Below, in pieces: positions 1 through 7,459 of a DNA stretch of 49,936 nt. Every line of letters begins with the position of its first letter. Position 1 is the stretch's first letter. A program made the position numbers and the translations under genes. The notes beneath the pieces are model-generated. The model made no database searches. It was not told where the DNA came from and saw only the letters and a list, made by a program, of their open reading frames with translations. The stretch is taken from contig CACPBQ010000011.1 of NCBI GenBank assembly GCA_902632125.1, forward strand, positions 1 to 49,936, given 5' to 3'. Source of the stretch: Paracoccaceae bacterium. Its GTDB lineage: Bacteria > Pseudomonadota > Alphaproteobacteria > Rhodobacterales > Rhodobacteraceae.

Positions 1-266
1 TTGTAAAGGAACTCACGCAAGTATCGGGCATTGGAAATTGGACTGCCGAGATTTATGCTATGTTTAGCTTAGGTCGAGCAGATGTCTTCGCCCCTGGAGA
101 TTTAGCCCTTCAAGAAGCAACAAGATCGCTATTTAATCTGAAAGAACGCCCAAGTGAGAAAGAATTAAGATCTATGGCCAAAGATTGGTCGCCTTGGCAA
201 GCTGTTGCCGCTAGATTACTCTGGTCATACTACAATCAGCAAAAAAAGCGGGAGGGAATCCGTTGA
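1..266 (+). CDS. DNA-3-methyladenine glycosylase family protein, C-terminal part
   Basis: This is the 3' end of a gene cut by the left edge; the open frame runs from base 3 without a start. The visible ~87 residues begin with a helix-hairpin-helix (LTQVSGIGNWTAEIYAM) followed by the Gly/Pro-Asp stretch VFAPGDLAL, whose Asp matches the catalytic aspartate of HhH-GPD base-excision glycosylases of the AlkA type. Such enzymes remove alkylated purines from DNA. The C-terminal segment SPWQAVAARLLW also fits this family. The stop overlaps the TTG start of the next gene by four bases, so the two are probably translationally coupled. Substrate range cannot be judged because the N-terminal half is missing. 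Confidence 0.85.
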   Translation, partial: VKELTQVSGIGNWTAEIYAMFSLGRADVFAPGDLALQEATRSLFNLKERPSEKELRSMAKDWSPWQAVAARLLWSYYNQQKKREGIR

Positions 267-931
267 CCCGAATACTTAATTCTGAAAGAAAAGACGCACT
301 TTCTGGATCTACCCGATCAGCAGTCGTTTTTCTTCATGGATATGGTGCCAATGGTGCTGATCTTTTGGGGCTTGCAGATCCACTTTCTGAGCATTTACCG
401 GATACTTTATTTATTGCTCCCGATGCTCCAGAAACCTGTGTCGGATCTCCCTTTGGTTATCAGTGGTTTCCCATTCCTTGGATTGATGGTTCTGCAGAAG
501 AGGAAAGTATGCGAGGAATGGTGGCCGCAGCTAACGATCTCAATGCCTTTCTTGATGCTTTAATGGTTGACGAAGATTTATTGCCAGAACAAGTCGTTTT
601 ATTTGGCTTTTCTCAAGGCACAATGCTTGCTTTGCATATAGTTCCTCGTCGCGACGATGAGATTGCTGGATTAGTTGCCTTTTCAGGTAGGTTGATGGAG
701 CCTGATGTTCTGGTTGATGAAGTAAAGAGTAGGCCGCCCATTTTGTTAGTGCACGGTGATCAAGATGATGTTGTGCCAGTTCAATCGTTGCCGGAGGCTG
801 TAGAGGGGTTAGAGAAAGCTGATTTCAAAGATGTATTTGCTCACATCATGAAAGGTACTGGCCATGGTATTGCTCCCGATGGTTTGTCTGTTGCTTTGGC
901 ATTTATCCGTGATAAAGTTGGATTTTTATGA
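263..931 (+). CDS. alpha/beta hydrolase, phospholipase/carboxylesterase family
   Basis: A 222-residue serine hydrolase of the small carboxylesterase/acyl-protein-thioesterase-like family. The sequence shows the oxyanion-loop motif FLHGYGANG (residues 23-31), nucleophile Ser117 in GFSQG, the acid Asp168 in HGDQDDVVP, and His201 in GTGHG, so the triad is complete. No signal peptide is visible, so it is probably cytoplasmic. The start is TTG at 263, supported by GGAGGGA at 251-257 with normal spacing and by a TTGA overlap with the glycosylase stop. The natural substrate is unknown; carboxyl esters or lysophospholipids are typical of the family. Confidence 0.9.
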   Translation: MTRILNSERKDALSGSTRSAVVFLHGYGANGADLLGLADPLSEHLPDTLFIAPDAPETCVGSPFGYQWFPIPWIDGSAEEESMRGMVAAANDLNAFLDALMVDEDLLPEQVVLFGFSQGTMLALHIVPRRDDEIAGLVAFSGRLMEPDVLVDEVKSRPPILLVHGDQDDVVPVQSLPEAVEGLEKADFKDVFAHIMKGTGHGIAPDGLSVALAFIRDKVGFL

Positions 932-976
932 TTTAGAATAAAAATAATCTTTTCGAAATAGCTATATGGAGAGGCT

Positions 977-1031
977 TGATACAAATAAAATACGATATAT
1001 AGTATCAGTAATAGCAATGTAATATTGCAAT
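977..1031 (+). promoter_or_regulatory. tandem dyads upstream of the HNH gene
   Basis: Two inverted repeats lie in the gap before the HNH gene: TGATAC (977-982) with GTATCA (1002-1007), and GCAAT (1014-1018) with ATTGC (1024-1028), the latter merging into the palindrome ATTGCAAT (1024-1031). They could be a hairpin-rich leader or operator sites. No T-run follows, so a terminator is unlikely. Confidence 0.3.
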
Positions 1032-1053
1032 AAGGTTTTTGGGGGTTATCAAA

Positions 1054-1638
1054 ATGGGTGTTTTTTTAGAGGGTAGGCTATCGCAAGATGCAAATACCAT
1101 AAAACATCACCCAGCTTTAGTCCTAAATGCTGATTACCGACCTCTATCATATTATCCTTTATCGCTTTGGTGTTGGCAGGATGCAGTGAAAGCTGCGTAT
1201 ATGGAGCGTGTTGATATTGTTGCCCAATACGACAAGTTTGTTCACAGCCCTACGGTAAAAATCAAAATACCCTCTGTTGTCGTTTTGAAAGATTATGTTA
1301 AACCTCAGAAAAGCGTTGCTTTTACAAGATTTAATTTATTTCTACGTGATGAATTCAGATGCCAGTACTGTGGAAATCGTGGTGAACTAACTTTTGATCA
1401 CGTGGTTCCACGTTCCTCTGGAGGTACTACAAGATGGGACAATGTTGTGGCAGCTTGTAGCCCTTGTAATCTTCGAAAAGGTTCCCGGTCACTGGACAGG
1501 GCAGGTTTAAAACTTAGGCGCAAGCCAAGACAACCAAGTGCTCCTGAATTGCAAAATCTAGGACGTAAATTCCCTCCGAATTATCTTCATGATAGCTGGA
1601 TGGATTTTCTTTATTGGGACAGCGAGCTAGAGGCATGA
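1054..1638 (+). CDS. HNH endonuclease domain protein
   Basis: A 194-residue protein with a zinc-supported HNH nuclease fold in its second half: Cys103-x2-Cys106, Asp116-His117 (TFDHVVPR), Asn130 and Cys135-x2-Cys138 followed by Asn139. The N-terminal part (ALVLNADYRPLSYYPLSLW) is strongly conserved in roseobacter homologues, from memory. I prefer the ATG at 1054 with a GGGGG stretch at 1041-1045 as a loose ribosome site; an in-frame TTG at 1039 would add five residues. It stands alone between a hydrolase and ribosomal genes, with no modification partner or phage gene nearby, so a housekeeping DNA-processing role is likelier than a homing or restriction role. The exact function is unknown. Confidence 0.85.
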   Translation: MGVFLEGRLSQDANTIKHHPALVLNADYRPLSYYPLSLWCWQDAVKAAYMERVDIVAQYDKFVHSPTVKIKIPSVVVLKDYVKPQKSVAFTRFNLFLRDEFRCQYCGNRGELTFDHVVPRSSGGTTRWDNVVAACSPCNLRKGSRSLDRAGLKLRRKPRQPSAPELQNLGRKFPPNYLHDSWMDFLYWDSELEA

Positions 1639-1662
1639 ATAAAAATTAGGTAAGGTTATAAA

Positions 1663-1682
1663 TGGGGTATCTAAGTACCCCA
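1663..1682. other. 7-bp hairpin between HNH gene and rplM
   Basis: TGGGGTA (1663-1669), a 6-base loop and TACCCCA (1676-1682) form a perfect 7-bp stem just after the HNH stop codon. It could end the HNH transcript, but no uninterrupted T-run follows on either strand, so a classic rho-independent terminator is not established. Confidence 0.4.
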
Positions 1683-1727
1683 AATTTAAATTATTGTTTT
1701 AAATAGAAAAATTATTCCTTTTCCCCA

Positions 1728-1756
1728 TTGACTATATTAGTTTAGCTCAGTACTTA
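1728..1756 (+). promoter_or_regulatory. possible rplM-rpsI promoter
   Basis: TTGACT (1728-1733) matches the sigma70 -35 consensus at five of six bases. Seventeen bases downstream is TACTTA (1751-1756), a poor -10. It lies 55-83 bases before the rplM start in the right orientation. Only the -35 is convincing. Confidence 0.3.
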
Positions 1757-1770
1757 ACCATCACTTTTTA

Positions 1771-1786
1771 TCGAATGTTCATTCGA
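1771..1786 (+). promoter_or_regulatory. perfect dyad in the rplM leader
   Basis: TCGAATG (1771-1777), two T bases and CATTCGA (1780-1786) form a perfect 7-bp inverted repeat about ten bases before the rplM ribosome site (GAAGG, 1797-1801). In RNA a two-base loop would need the inner pair open. L13 is known to autoregulate rplM-rpsI in other bacteria, so this may be a protein-binding leader element; a DNA operator is the alternative. Confidence 0.35.
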
Positions 1787-1810
1787 ACACAAATTAGAAG
1801 GTATTTCGCT

Positions 1811-2272
1811 ATGAAGACATTTTCTGCGTCACCTGCGGATATAGAAAAAAATTGGATCCTGATCGATGCTGAGGGGTTAGTTTTAGGAAGATTGGCTGCA
1901 ATAATAGCGAACAGATTAAGAGGGAAGCATAAGGCATCCTTCACCCCAAACATGGATTGTGGTGATAACGTAATTGTTATCAATGCGGATAAAGTTCAAT
2001 TGACCGGTAACAAGCGCCACGAAAATTATTACTGGCACACTGGGTATCCAGGAGGAATTAAGTCTCGTACGAAGGAGCAGATACTTGACGGCGAACATCC
2101 AGAAAGAGTTTTGACCTTAGCAGTAAAACGAATGTTGCCAAGTAATCGTTTAAGTCGAAAGATTATGACTAATTTAAGGGTTTATGCCGGCACTGATCAT
2201 CCTCATCAAGCACAAGCTCCAGAGATCTTGGATGTAAGATCAATGAATACTAAAAATACAAGGGTTGCATAA
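1811..2272 (+). CDS. rplM: 50S ribosomal protein L13
   Basis: L13 binds 23S rRNA and is an early assembly protein of the large subunit. The 153-residue product carries the expected N-terminal [10 protein letters not shown]-like segment, [17 protein letters not shown], the [16 protein letters not shown] core and YWHTGYPGG, and its length fits alphaproteobacterial L13. The open frame extends upstream to 1775, but the ATG at 1811 gives the standard N-terminus (MKTFSA) and has GAAGG at 1797-1801. The stop is one base from the rpsI start, the universal L13-S9 pair. Confidence 0.97.
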   Translation: MKTFSASPADIEKNWILIDAEGLVLGRLAAIIANRLRGKHKASFTPNMDCGDNVIVINADKVQLTGNKRHENYYWHTGYPGGIKSRTKEQILDGEHPERVLTLAVKRMLPSNRLSRKIMTNLRVYAGTDHPHQAQAPEILDVRSMNTKNTRVA

Positions 2273-2273
2273 A

Positions 2274-2762
2274 ATGGCAGAAGACATCAAAAGTTTGGGA
2301 GACTTGGAAACAGTCGCGGCCACTACTGAAACAATCGTTGAAACAACTGTAGTTCGTGAACCACAGCGTGATGACTTTGGCCGGTCTTATGCTACTGGCA
2401 AAAGAAAAGATGCGATCGCCAGAGTTTGGATTAAACCTGGTTCTGGTAAAGTTGTCGTAAATGGAAAAGAAATGAATTCATACTTTGCCCGCCCTGTTTT
2501 GCAAATGATCTTACGTCAACCTTTTGAAGTGGCAGGTGTTGAAGATCAATTCGACGTAAATGCAACAGTTAAAGGTGGAGGTCTTTCGGGGCAGGCTGGT
2601 GCAGTAAAACATGGTATTTCAAAAGCGCTTCAGCTTTATGAGCCCACTCTACGTGGGGCCCTAAAGACTGCAGGGTTCCTAACACGCGATAGCAGAGTTG
2701 TTGAGCGTAAGAAATATGGGAAGAGAAAAGCTAGAAGGTCATTTCAGTTTTCCAAACGTTGA
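2274..2762 (+). CDS. rpsI: 30S ribosomal protein S9
   Basis: S9 is a small-subunit protein whose C-terminal tail reaches the P-site tRNA. The 162-residue product contains [15 protein letters not shown] at 38-52, the GKVVVNGKE and [10 protein letters not shown] core motifs and the canonical basic tail ending FSKR. About 35 acidic residues precede the conserved core, an extension common in Rhodobacterales S9 (from memory). The start is ATG at 2274, directly after the rplM stop; the frame also reads from 2265 but that would sit inside rplM. AAGGG near 2259-2263 may serve as the ribosome site. No clear terminator follows before the convergent typA. Confidence 0.97.
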   Translation: MAEDIKSLGDLETVAATTETIVETTVVREPQRDDFGRSYATGKRKDAIARVWIKPGSGKVVVNGKEMNSYFARPVLQMILRQPFEVAGVEDQFDVNATVKGGGLSGQAGAVKHGISKALQLYEPTLRGALKTAGFLTRDSRVVERKKYGKRKARRSFQFSKR

Positions 2763-2842
2763 TTGGTCATTTAAAAAATTGAAAATAAAAAATGGGTCTC
2801 TGAGAGTTGGCGCATTATTAAATTTCAATAGATTATTAAATA

Positions 2843-4672
2843 CTAATTTTCGCCTTTTTCCTTGGCTTTTCGTTTTCTCTCGTGAGGATCTAAAAACCTT
2901 TTTCGCAAGCGAATATTGGCAGGTGTTACTTCAACCAACTCATCATTATCAATGTAAGCGATGGCCTCCTCTAGACTGAAATTGATGGGCGGAGTAAGCC
3001 GTACTGCCTCATCTGTTCCCGAAGCCCGTACATTCGTCAATTTTTTACCTTTAAGTGGATTTACTTCAAGATCATTTTCTCTGCTGTGCTCGCCTATTAT
3101 CATTCCCTCATAAACTTTAGTTTGTGGGCCTAAAAACATTCGGCCTCGTTCTTCTAAATTCCAAAGAGCGTAGGCAACAGTCTCACCATTTTCAATAGAG
3201 ATCAAAACTCCAGCTCTTCGACCCGGAATTGCACCTTTATGTTCTGCCCAACTGTGAAATACACGATTTAGTATCCCCGTTCCTCTAGTATCCGTCAAAA
3301 ACTCACCATGGTAGCCTATCAAACCCCTTGATGGAACATGAGCTATTATTCTTGTTTTGTTTGATCCAGATGGACGCATTTCAACAAGAGATCCTTTCCT
3401 GCTTCCTGTTATTTTTTCAATGACTGCTCCAGAATACTCATCATCAACATCAATAGTGACCTCCTCAATTGGCTCTAGGGTTTTTCCTGCTTCATCTTTT
3501 CGCGTAAGCACTTGTGGTCTAGAAATTGATAATTCAAAACCTTCTCGTCGCATGTTTTCAATCAGTACTCCCATTTGTAATTCCCCACGCCCAGCGACAT
3601 CAAACGCATCACCGCTTTGAGTTTCGGAAACTTTTATTGCGACATTACTTTCCGCCTCTTTTAGCAGTCTTTCTCTAATAACCCTGCTCTGTACTTTACT
3701 TCCTTCAAGCCCTGCCAGTGGACTATCGTTAATACCAAAAGTCACACTAATAGTTGGTGGGTCGATGGGAAGAGCTTCAATTGGTTCCTCCACAGCTAAA
3801 GCGCATAAAGTATCCGAAACTGTAGCTTTATTCATTCCTGCCAGCGAAACAATATCTCCCGCAGAAGCTTCTTCAATATCTTTCATTGATAAACCTCTGA
3901 AAGCTAGAATTTTTGTTACTCTAAACTGTTCAATTTTTTGTCCTATACGACTGATTGCTTGAATAGTGGAACCTATCTTGATTTTCCCACTTTCTATTCT
4001 GCCTGTCAAAATACGACCAACAAAAGGGTCGTGACCAAGTGTTGTTGAAAGCATTTTAAAATCTTCATTTTTTCTACTCAATTGTCCGGGGACAGGCACA
4101 TGATTTATAACCAAGTCAAATAGAGCTTTAAGGTCTTTTCTAGGGCCAGTTAATTCGTGATCAGCCCAGCCTGACCGACCTGAGGCATACATATGTGGGA
4201 AGTCTAATTGGTCTTCATTGGCATCCAATGAAGCAAATAAATCAAAGCATTCATCTAAAGCTCTATCAGGCTCTGCATCGGATTTATCAACTTTGTTCAA
4301 TACAACTATTGGGCGAAGACCCAAATTTAAAGCTTTAGATGTTACAAATTTTGTCTGCGGCATCGGGCCTTCTGCGGCATCAACCAAAAGAATAACGCCA
4401 TCAACCATACTAAGTATTCGCTCAACTTCTCCACCGAAGTCAGCATGGCCCGGCGTGTCTACAATATTTATTCGCGTTTCTTTCCACTCTACAGACGTTG
4501 CTTTGGCTAATATGGTGATACCACGTTCTCTTTCTAAATCATTGCTATCCATTACACGCTCTGATACATTTTGATTTGCTCTGAATGCACCGGACTGTTT
4601 AAGTAATTCGTCTACTAAGGTGGTTTTTCCATGATCTACGTGAGCAATAATTGCAATATTGCGAATATCCAT
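2843..4672 (-). CDS. typA: translational GTPase TypA/BipA
   Basis: TypA is a ribosome-associated GTPase related to EF-G that helps large-subunit assembly, especially under cold or other stress. The 609-residue length is typical. G motifs are intact: AHVDHGKT (10-17), RGITI (50-54), DTPGH (72-76) and NKVD (126-129). The C-terminal half holds the EF-G-like domains and the TypA-specific end with PANIRLRKRFLDPHERKRK. The ATG at 4672 has AGAGGT (4681-4686 on the plus strand as ACCTCT) eight bases upstream. It is convergent with rpsI, separated by 80 bases with no obvious hairpin terminator. Confidence 0.97.
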   Translation of the reverse strand: MDIRNIAIIAHVDHGKTTLVDELLKQSGAFRANQNVSERVMDSNDLERERGITILAKATSVEWKETRINIVDTPGHADFGGEVERILSMVDGVILLVDAAEGPMPQTKFVTSKALNLGLRPIVVLNKVDKSDAEPDRALDECFDLFASLDANEDQLDFPHMYASGRSGWADHELTGPRKDLKALFDLVINHVPVPGQLSRKNEDFKMLSTTLGHDPFVGRILTGRIESGKIKIGSTIQAISRIGQKIEQFRVTKILAFRGLSMKDIEEASAGDIVSLAGMNKATVSDTLCALAVEEPIEALPIDPPTISVTFGINDSPLAGLEGSKVQSRVIRERLLKEAESNVAIKVSETQSGDAFDVAGRGELQMGVLIENMRREGFELSISRPQVLTRKDEAGKTLEPIEEVTIDVDDEYSGAVIEKITGSRKGSLVEMRPSGSNKTRIIAHVPSRGLIGYHGEFLTDTRGTGILNRVFHSWAEHKGAIPGRRAGVLISIENGETVAYALWNLEERGRMFLGPQTKVYEGMIIGEHSRENDLEVNPLKGKKLTNVRASGTDEAVRLTPPINFSLEEAIAYIDNDELVEVTPANIRLRKRFLDPHERKRKAKEKGEN

Positions 4673-4789
4673 ATTGGATTACCTCTATAATTCACGGCGC
4701 GGCGTATAAGTTTTCTACGGAGAATACCAGTAAATAAATATAAAAAATAAATATTCATTTGTTTCGCAGCTTTGATCAGAGTTTTTATC

Positions 4790-6322
4790 TCAAGCCAAAT
4801 GAATATTAAATTCAGATCGAAGTTTTTTATCGATTATGGGATCAATTCTTTTTACTGCATTGTTTAAGATATTTTCTTTTTTCTCAATTGCCTTTTGAAC
4901 TAAATTAGGTTTACCAAGTTCAACCCACTCTTTGGGCGATGTTCTGTCTCCCAAAGATGGATAAATATACTCAGTTTGCATCAGGCTTAATGTTTGCTCT
5001 GAACCTAAAAAATGTCCTGGCCCATCTAGGCACGTACTTTTAATAACATCCAGGCTAACGCTGTCTTCGGTGACTTCAATACCTCTAACGCAGCGCATCG
5101 CCTGCCCTAAGAGATCGTCTCCGATGATCAAGGATTCGAGGCAGAACCCTAAAAGTGAAGCATGCATTCCGGCTGCTTCATAAACCATATTGAGGCCGGT
5201 GAGGCCTGCCATAACGTTCGACATAGCTTGTTCCCAGCCGGCTTGCATATCTGGCATTTTTGCATCGGCAATTCCTGCTGCTGCTCCACCAGGCAAATCA
5301 TAAAATCTATGCATTTGAGCGCATCCAGCTGTCAATAGTGCTTGTTCGCCACTGCCACCTGACATCGCCCCAGTTCTCAAATCTGAAACAAAAGGCCAGG
5401 TACCAAAAATACAAGGATGCCCAGGTTTAATAGAATAGACATAAACTAGACCGGCAAGACACTCTGCTACGGCTTGGACAATTGCTCCCGCAATGGGTGC
5501 CGGTGCAGTCGCGCCGGCTTGACCAGCACTCAATAATAAAATGGGCATGCCAGCTTTTATACAAGCTTCCATTACCTGGCAGCTTTCGGTCGCAAATTTC
5601 ATTGGCGGTACGACAAAACAATTTGAGTTGGAGACAAATGGCCGCTCGCGCCAAGCTTCTTCACCCCCGGCTATTATGTGTAGCATTTTTATGGCATCGG
5701 GAACGAAGGATGGTTCGGTAAATGAGGTGCCGACATGTTTTGTTGTGCCAGCACAGCACGCGTAAACAGTGTTGTAGTCCATTTCCCTATTATCAACAAT
5801 GTCTCTACAGACCATTGGGCGTTGAAGAAAATGAATATTATCTAGCTCGTTAACAATACAAGCAGCGTCGAAAAGGTCTCTAACCTTACTGTCACGGTAC
5901 TCATTATTGAGGACGTCAACGATATGAACCGCGGCGCCAGCTGTACCAAAATGAACACGATTACCCGATAAATCCATATCATGTTTTGGATCTCGGCCAA
6001 ACAGAGTTATATTTCTATTTGCGCAGGCAAGTGCATCTTCTACAAGCGAACGTGGATATCGCAAACGCCCGTCATCACCTAAAATAGCTCCGGCTTTGAC
6101 CATATTATCGATGCCAGATTGTGGAGCATCTGCTAAACCGATAAACTCCAGAGCATCCAATGCCGCGTTATGAATTTTTTTTTCACCTTCGGGAGATAAG
6201 GGGGAGTAAGATCCACCGACCATACCAGCTTTAACTGGGCGAAGATGTTCTGCCAGAGGAGCAGATCGTGCTGTTCTTCGTGCTGTTCGACCTCCGGAGC
6301 GGCGGGAAATAGAATTAGACAT
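4790..6322 (-). CDS. MttB-family (trimethylamine methyltransferase-like) protein without pyrrolysine
   Basis: A 510-residue member of the MttB superfamily (COG5598), TIM-barrel enzymes that move a methyl group from a quaternary or tertiary amine to a corrinoid protein. The characteristic Arg-rich start (RRSGGRTARRTARSAP) and the C-terminal barrel are present. The frame is open throughout with no internal amber codon, so this is the non-pyrrolysine type; the stretch GIADAKMPDMQAGWE near 345 probably covers the region where true MttB carries pyrrolysine (alignment from memory). Known non-pyrrolysine relatives use substrates such as glycine betaine. No corrinoid-protein, reductive-activase or methyltetrahydrofolate transferase gene is nearby, so substrate and acceptor are unknown. 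No strong ribosome site precedes the start. Confidence 0.88.
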   Translation of the reverse strand: MSNSISRRSGGRTARRTARSAPLAEHLRPVKAGMVGGSYSPLSPEGEKKIHNAALDALEFIGLADAPQSGIDNMVKAGAILGDDGRLRYPRSLVEDALACANRNITLFGRDPKHDMDLSGNRVHFGTAGAAVHIVDVLNNEYRDSKVRDLFDAACIVNELDNIHFLQRPMVCRDIVDNREMDYNTVYACCAGTTKHVGTSFTEPSFVPDAIKMLHIIAGGEEAWRERPFVSNSNCFVVPPMKFATESCQVMEACIKAGMPILLLSAGQAGATAPAPIAGAIVQAVAECLAGLVYVYSIKPGHPCIFGTWPFVSDLRTGAMSGGSGEQALLTAGCAQMHRFYDLPGGAAAGIADAKMPDMQAGWEQAMSNVMAGLTGLNMVYEAAGMHASLLGFCLESLIIGDDLLGQAMRCVRGIEVTEDSVSLDVIKSTCLDGPGHFLGSEQTLSLMQTEYIYPSLGDRTSPKEWVELGKPNLVQKAIEKKENILNNAVKRIDPIIDKKLRSEFNIHLA

Positions 6323-6343
6323 ATTGATTTACCGTTATTTAAG

Positions 6344-6360
6344 TTAAAGTAGCGCTTTAA
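6344..6360. promoter_or_regulatory. dyad upstream of the MttB-family gene
   Basis: TTAAAG (6344-6349), five bases (TAGCG) and CTTTAA (6355-6360) form a perfect inverted repeat 22-38 bases before the methyltransferase start, where an operator would be expected. The rest of the 223-base gap to the SGNH hydrolase gene shows no gene or terminator that I can support. Confidence 0.35.
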
Positions 6361-6545
6361 ATATTGATAAATTTATGGTCGTCCGCGAGCTGCTAGTCCC
6401 CTTGTTGCCCCGATAGTTACTTTAACCAGTTGCACTTTAGATATTTGATTCTGCATGGTTTTTCTCATACAAAAAGGGGACTTCAATCAATAAGTAAAAG
6501 CTTGTCTGAATACGACATCTTGTTTTGACGTATTCCAGAACTTTT

Positions 6546-7193
6546 TTATGATAAGTTTGCCGAGATATAGTCTGCTACCGTTTTGCCCAATATTTTATGT
6601 GCTTCTGGTTCAAAATGAACGCCATCGGTTTCACTAGTTTCTATAAAATCACCAGCGTTTAATTTGTTGACCTCGTACTTTTCAGCAATTTGATTATAAA
6701 AATGATCTAATGCGGCTGTTTTCTCTTTTGCATTAAAAAAAATTTTTTCCAAAGCGTTTTGCTCCTTAACTTGCGGAGGTGTAATAATTAGAATTTGAAA
6801 ATTGTCATGTTTGCGCTGCATCTCAGGCGTATTTGCGATATTCAAAAGACTAGCTAGTCCCGATGCGATTTGTGTTGCCTGTAACCCAAACTGAATTTTG
6901 CTATCGTTTGTTCCAAGCATGATTATCAGCAAATCGATTGGAGCATGGCTGTTTAATGCAATCTTTAAACCAATTTGCCCATTCATATAATCACCCATTT
7001 CTGGATCGGGCAAGGAGGTTGTCCTTCCTGGAAGGCCTTCTTCTATAACTTTCCAGTCTGGACTAAGATAATTTTGCATAATCATTGGCCATCGGATATT
7101 TTCTCCATATCGAGCATTATTTCCGTCTCTTAGAAGCATTGGAGGTGTTCCGTACGTGTTACTATCGCCAAATGTTAAAATTTTTTTAGTCAT
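6546..7193 (-). CDS. SGNH/GDSL hydrolase
   Basis: A 215-residue esterase-like protein with all four SGNH blocks: GDSN with nucleophile Ser11, a block II Gly in EEGLPGRTT (51-59), GTND with Asn96, and DGVHF with Asp190 and His193. No signal peptide is seen, so it should act in the cytoplasm on a small ester, acyl-CoA or acetylated sugar; the substrate is unknown. It lies upstream of the MttB-family gene on the same strand, 223 bases away, so co-transcription is possible but not shown. There is no clear ribosome site before the ATG. Confidence 0.88.
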   Translation of the reverse strand: MTKKILTFGDSNTYGTPPMLLRDGNNARYGENIRWPMIMQNYLSPDWKVIEEGLPGRTTSLPDPEMGDYMNGQIGLKIALNSHAPIDLLIIMLGTNDSKIQFGLQATQIASGLASLLNIANTPEMQRKHDNFQILIITPPQVKEQNALEKIFFNAKEKTAALDHFYNQIAEKYEVNKLNAGDFIETSETDGVHFEPEAHKILGKTVADYISANLS

Positions 7194-7326
7194 TTTTTTA
7201 AATTTTAAATCGAAAACCTTAAAAGTATTTTCTGTTTTACAAATATAGAGAATTTAAGGTGAATTTAAATAAATTTTTCAATAATTTTTTATATTCTAAA
7301 TTATGGGATTATTTGTAAATGTTCCA

Positions 7327-7357
7327 TTGACAAGTTACAAAAAAATAAACATATACC
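7327..7357 (+). promoter_or_regulatory. probable rplU-rpmA promoter
   Basis: A perfect -35 TTGACA (7327-7332) is followed by TATACC (7352-7357) at 19 bases or CATATA (7350-7355) at 17 bases. It sits about 100 bases before rplU in otherwise very AT-rich DNA, which leaves room for a structured leader. Confidence 0.5.
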
Positions 7358-7378
7358 GCGAATACTAATTCAACACAC

Positions 7379-7449
7379 AACGCTGAAAGGCGCGCTGTTC
7401 CCGGCGGGTTAACCAAAACACTCTTGTGGCCAAAGAACGCGATTATTAA
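7379..7449 (+). promoter_or_regulatory. GC-rich rplU leader with possible 7-codon upstream ORF
   Basis: In a strongly AT-rich intergenic region, bases 7380-7414 are suddenly GC-rich and contain GCGCGC (7390-7395), CCCGGCGGG (7400-7408) and the palindrome GGTTAACC (7407-7414). I could not fold a long stem by eye. A GTG at 7426 opens a seven-codon frame (VAKERDY, stop TAA 7447-7449) whose stop overlaps the rplU ribosome site AAGGA (7448-7452). Confidence 0.35.
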
Positions 7450-7459
7450 GGAAAAAAGA

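Noticed and set aside
336-563. Additional 75-codon ORF overlapping the carboxylesterase
   Set aside because: It is a different frame of a gene with a complete catalytic triad, with no ribosome site or recognisable domain.
4790-6322. A pyrrolysine-containing trimethylamine methyltransferase
   Set aside because: The frame is continuous without an in-frame TAG and no pylT or pyl genes are visible, so it is the non-pyrrolysine type.
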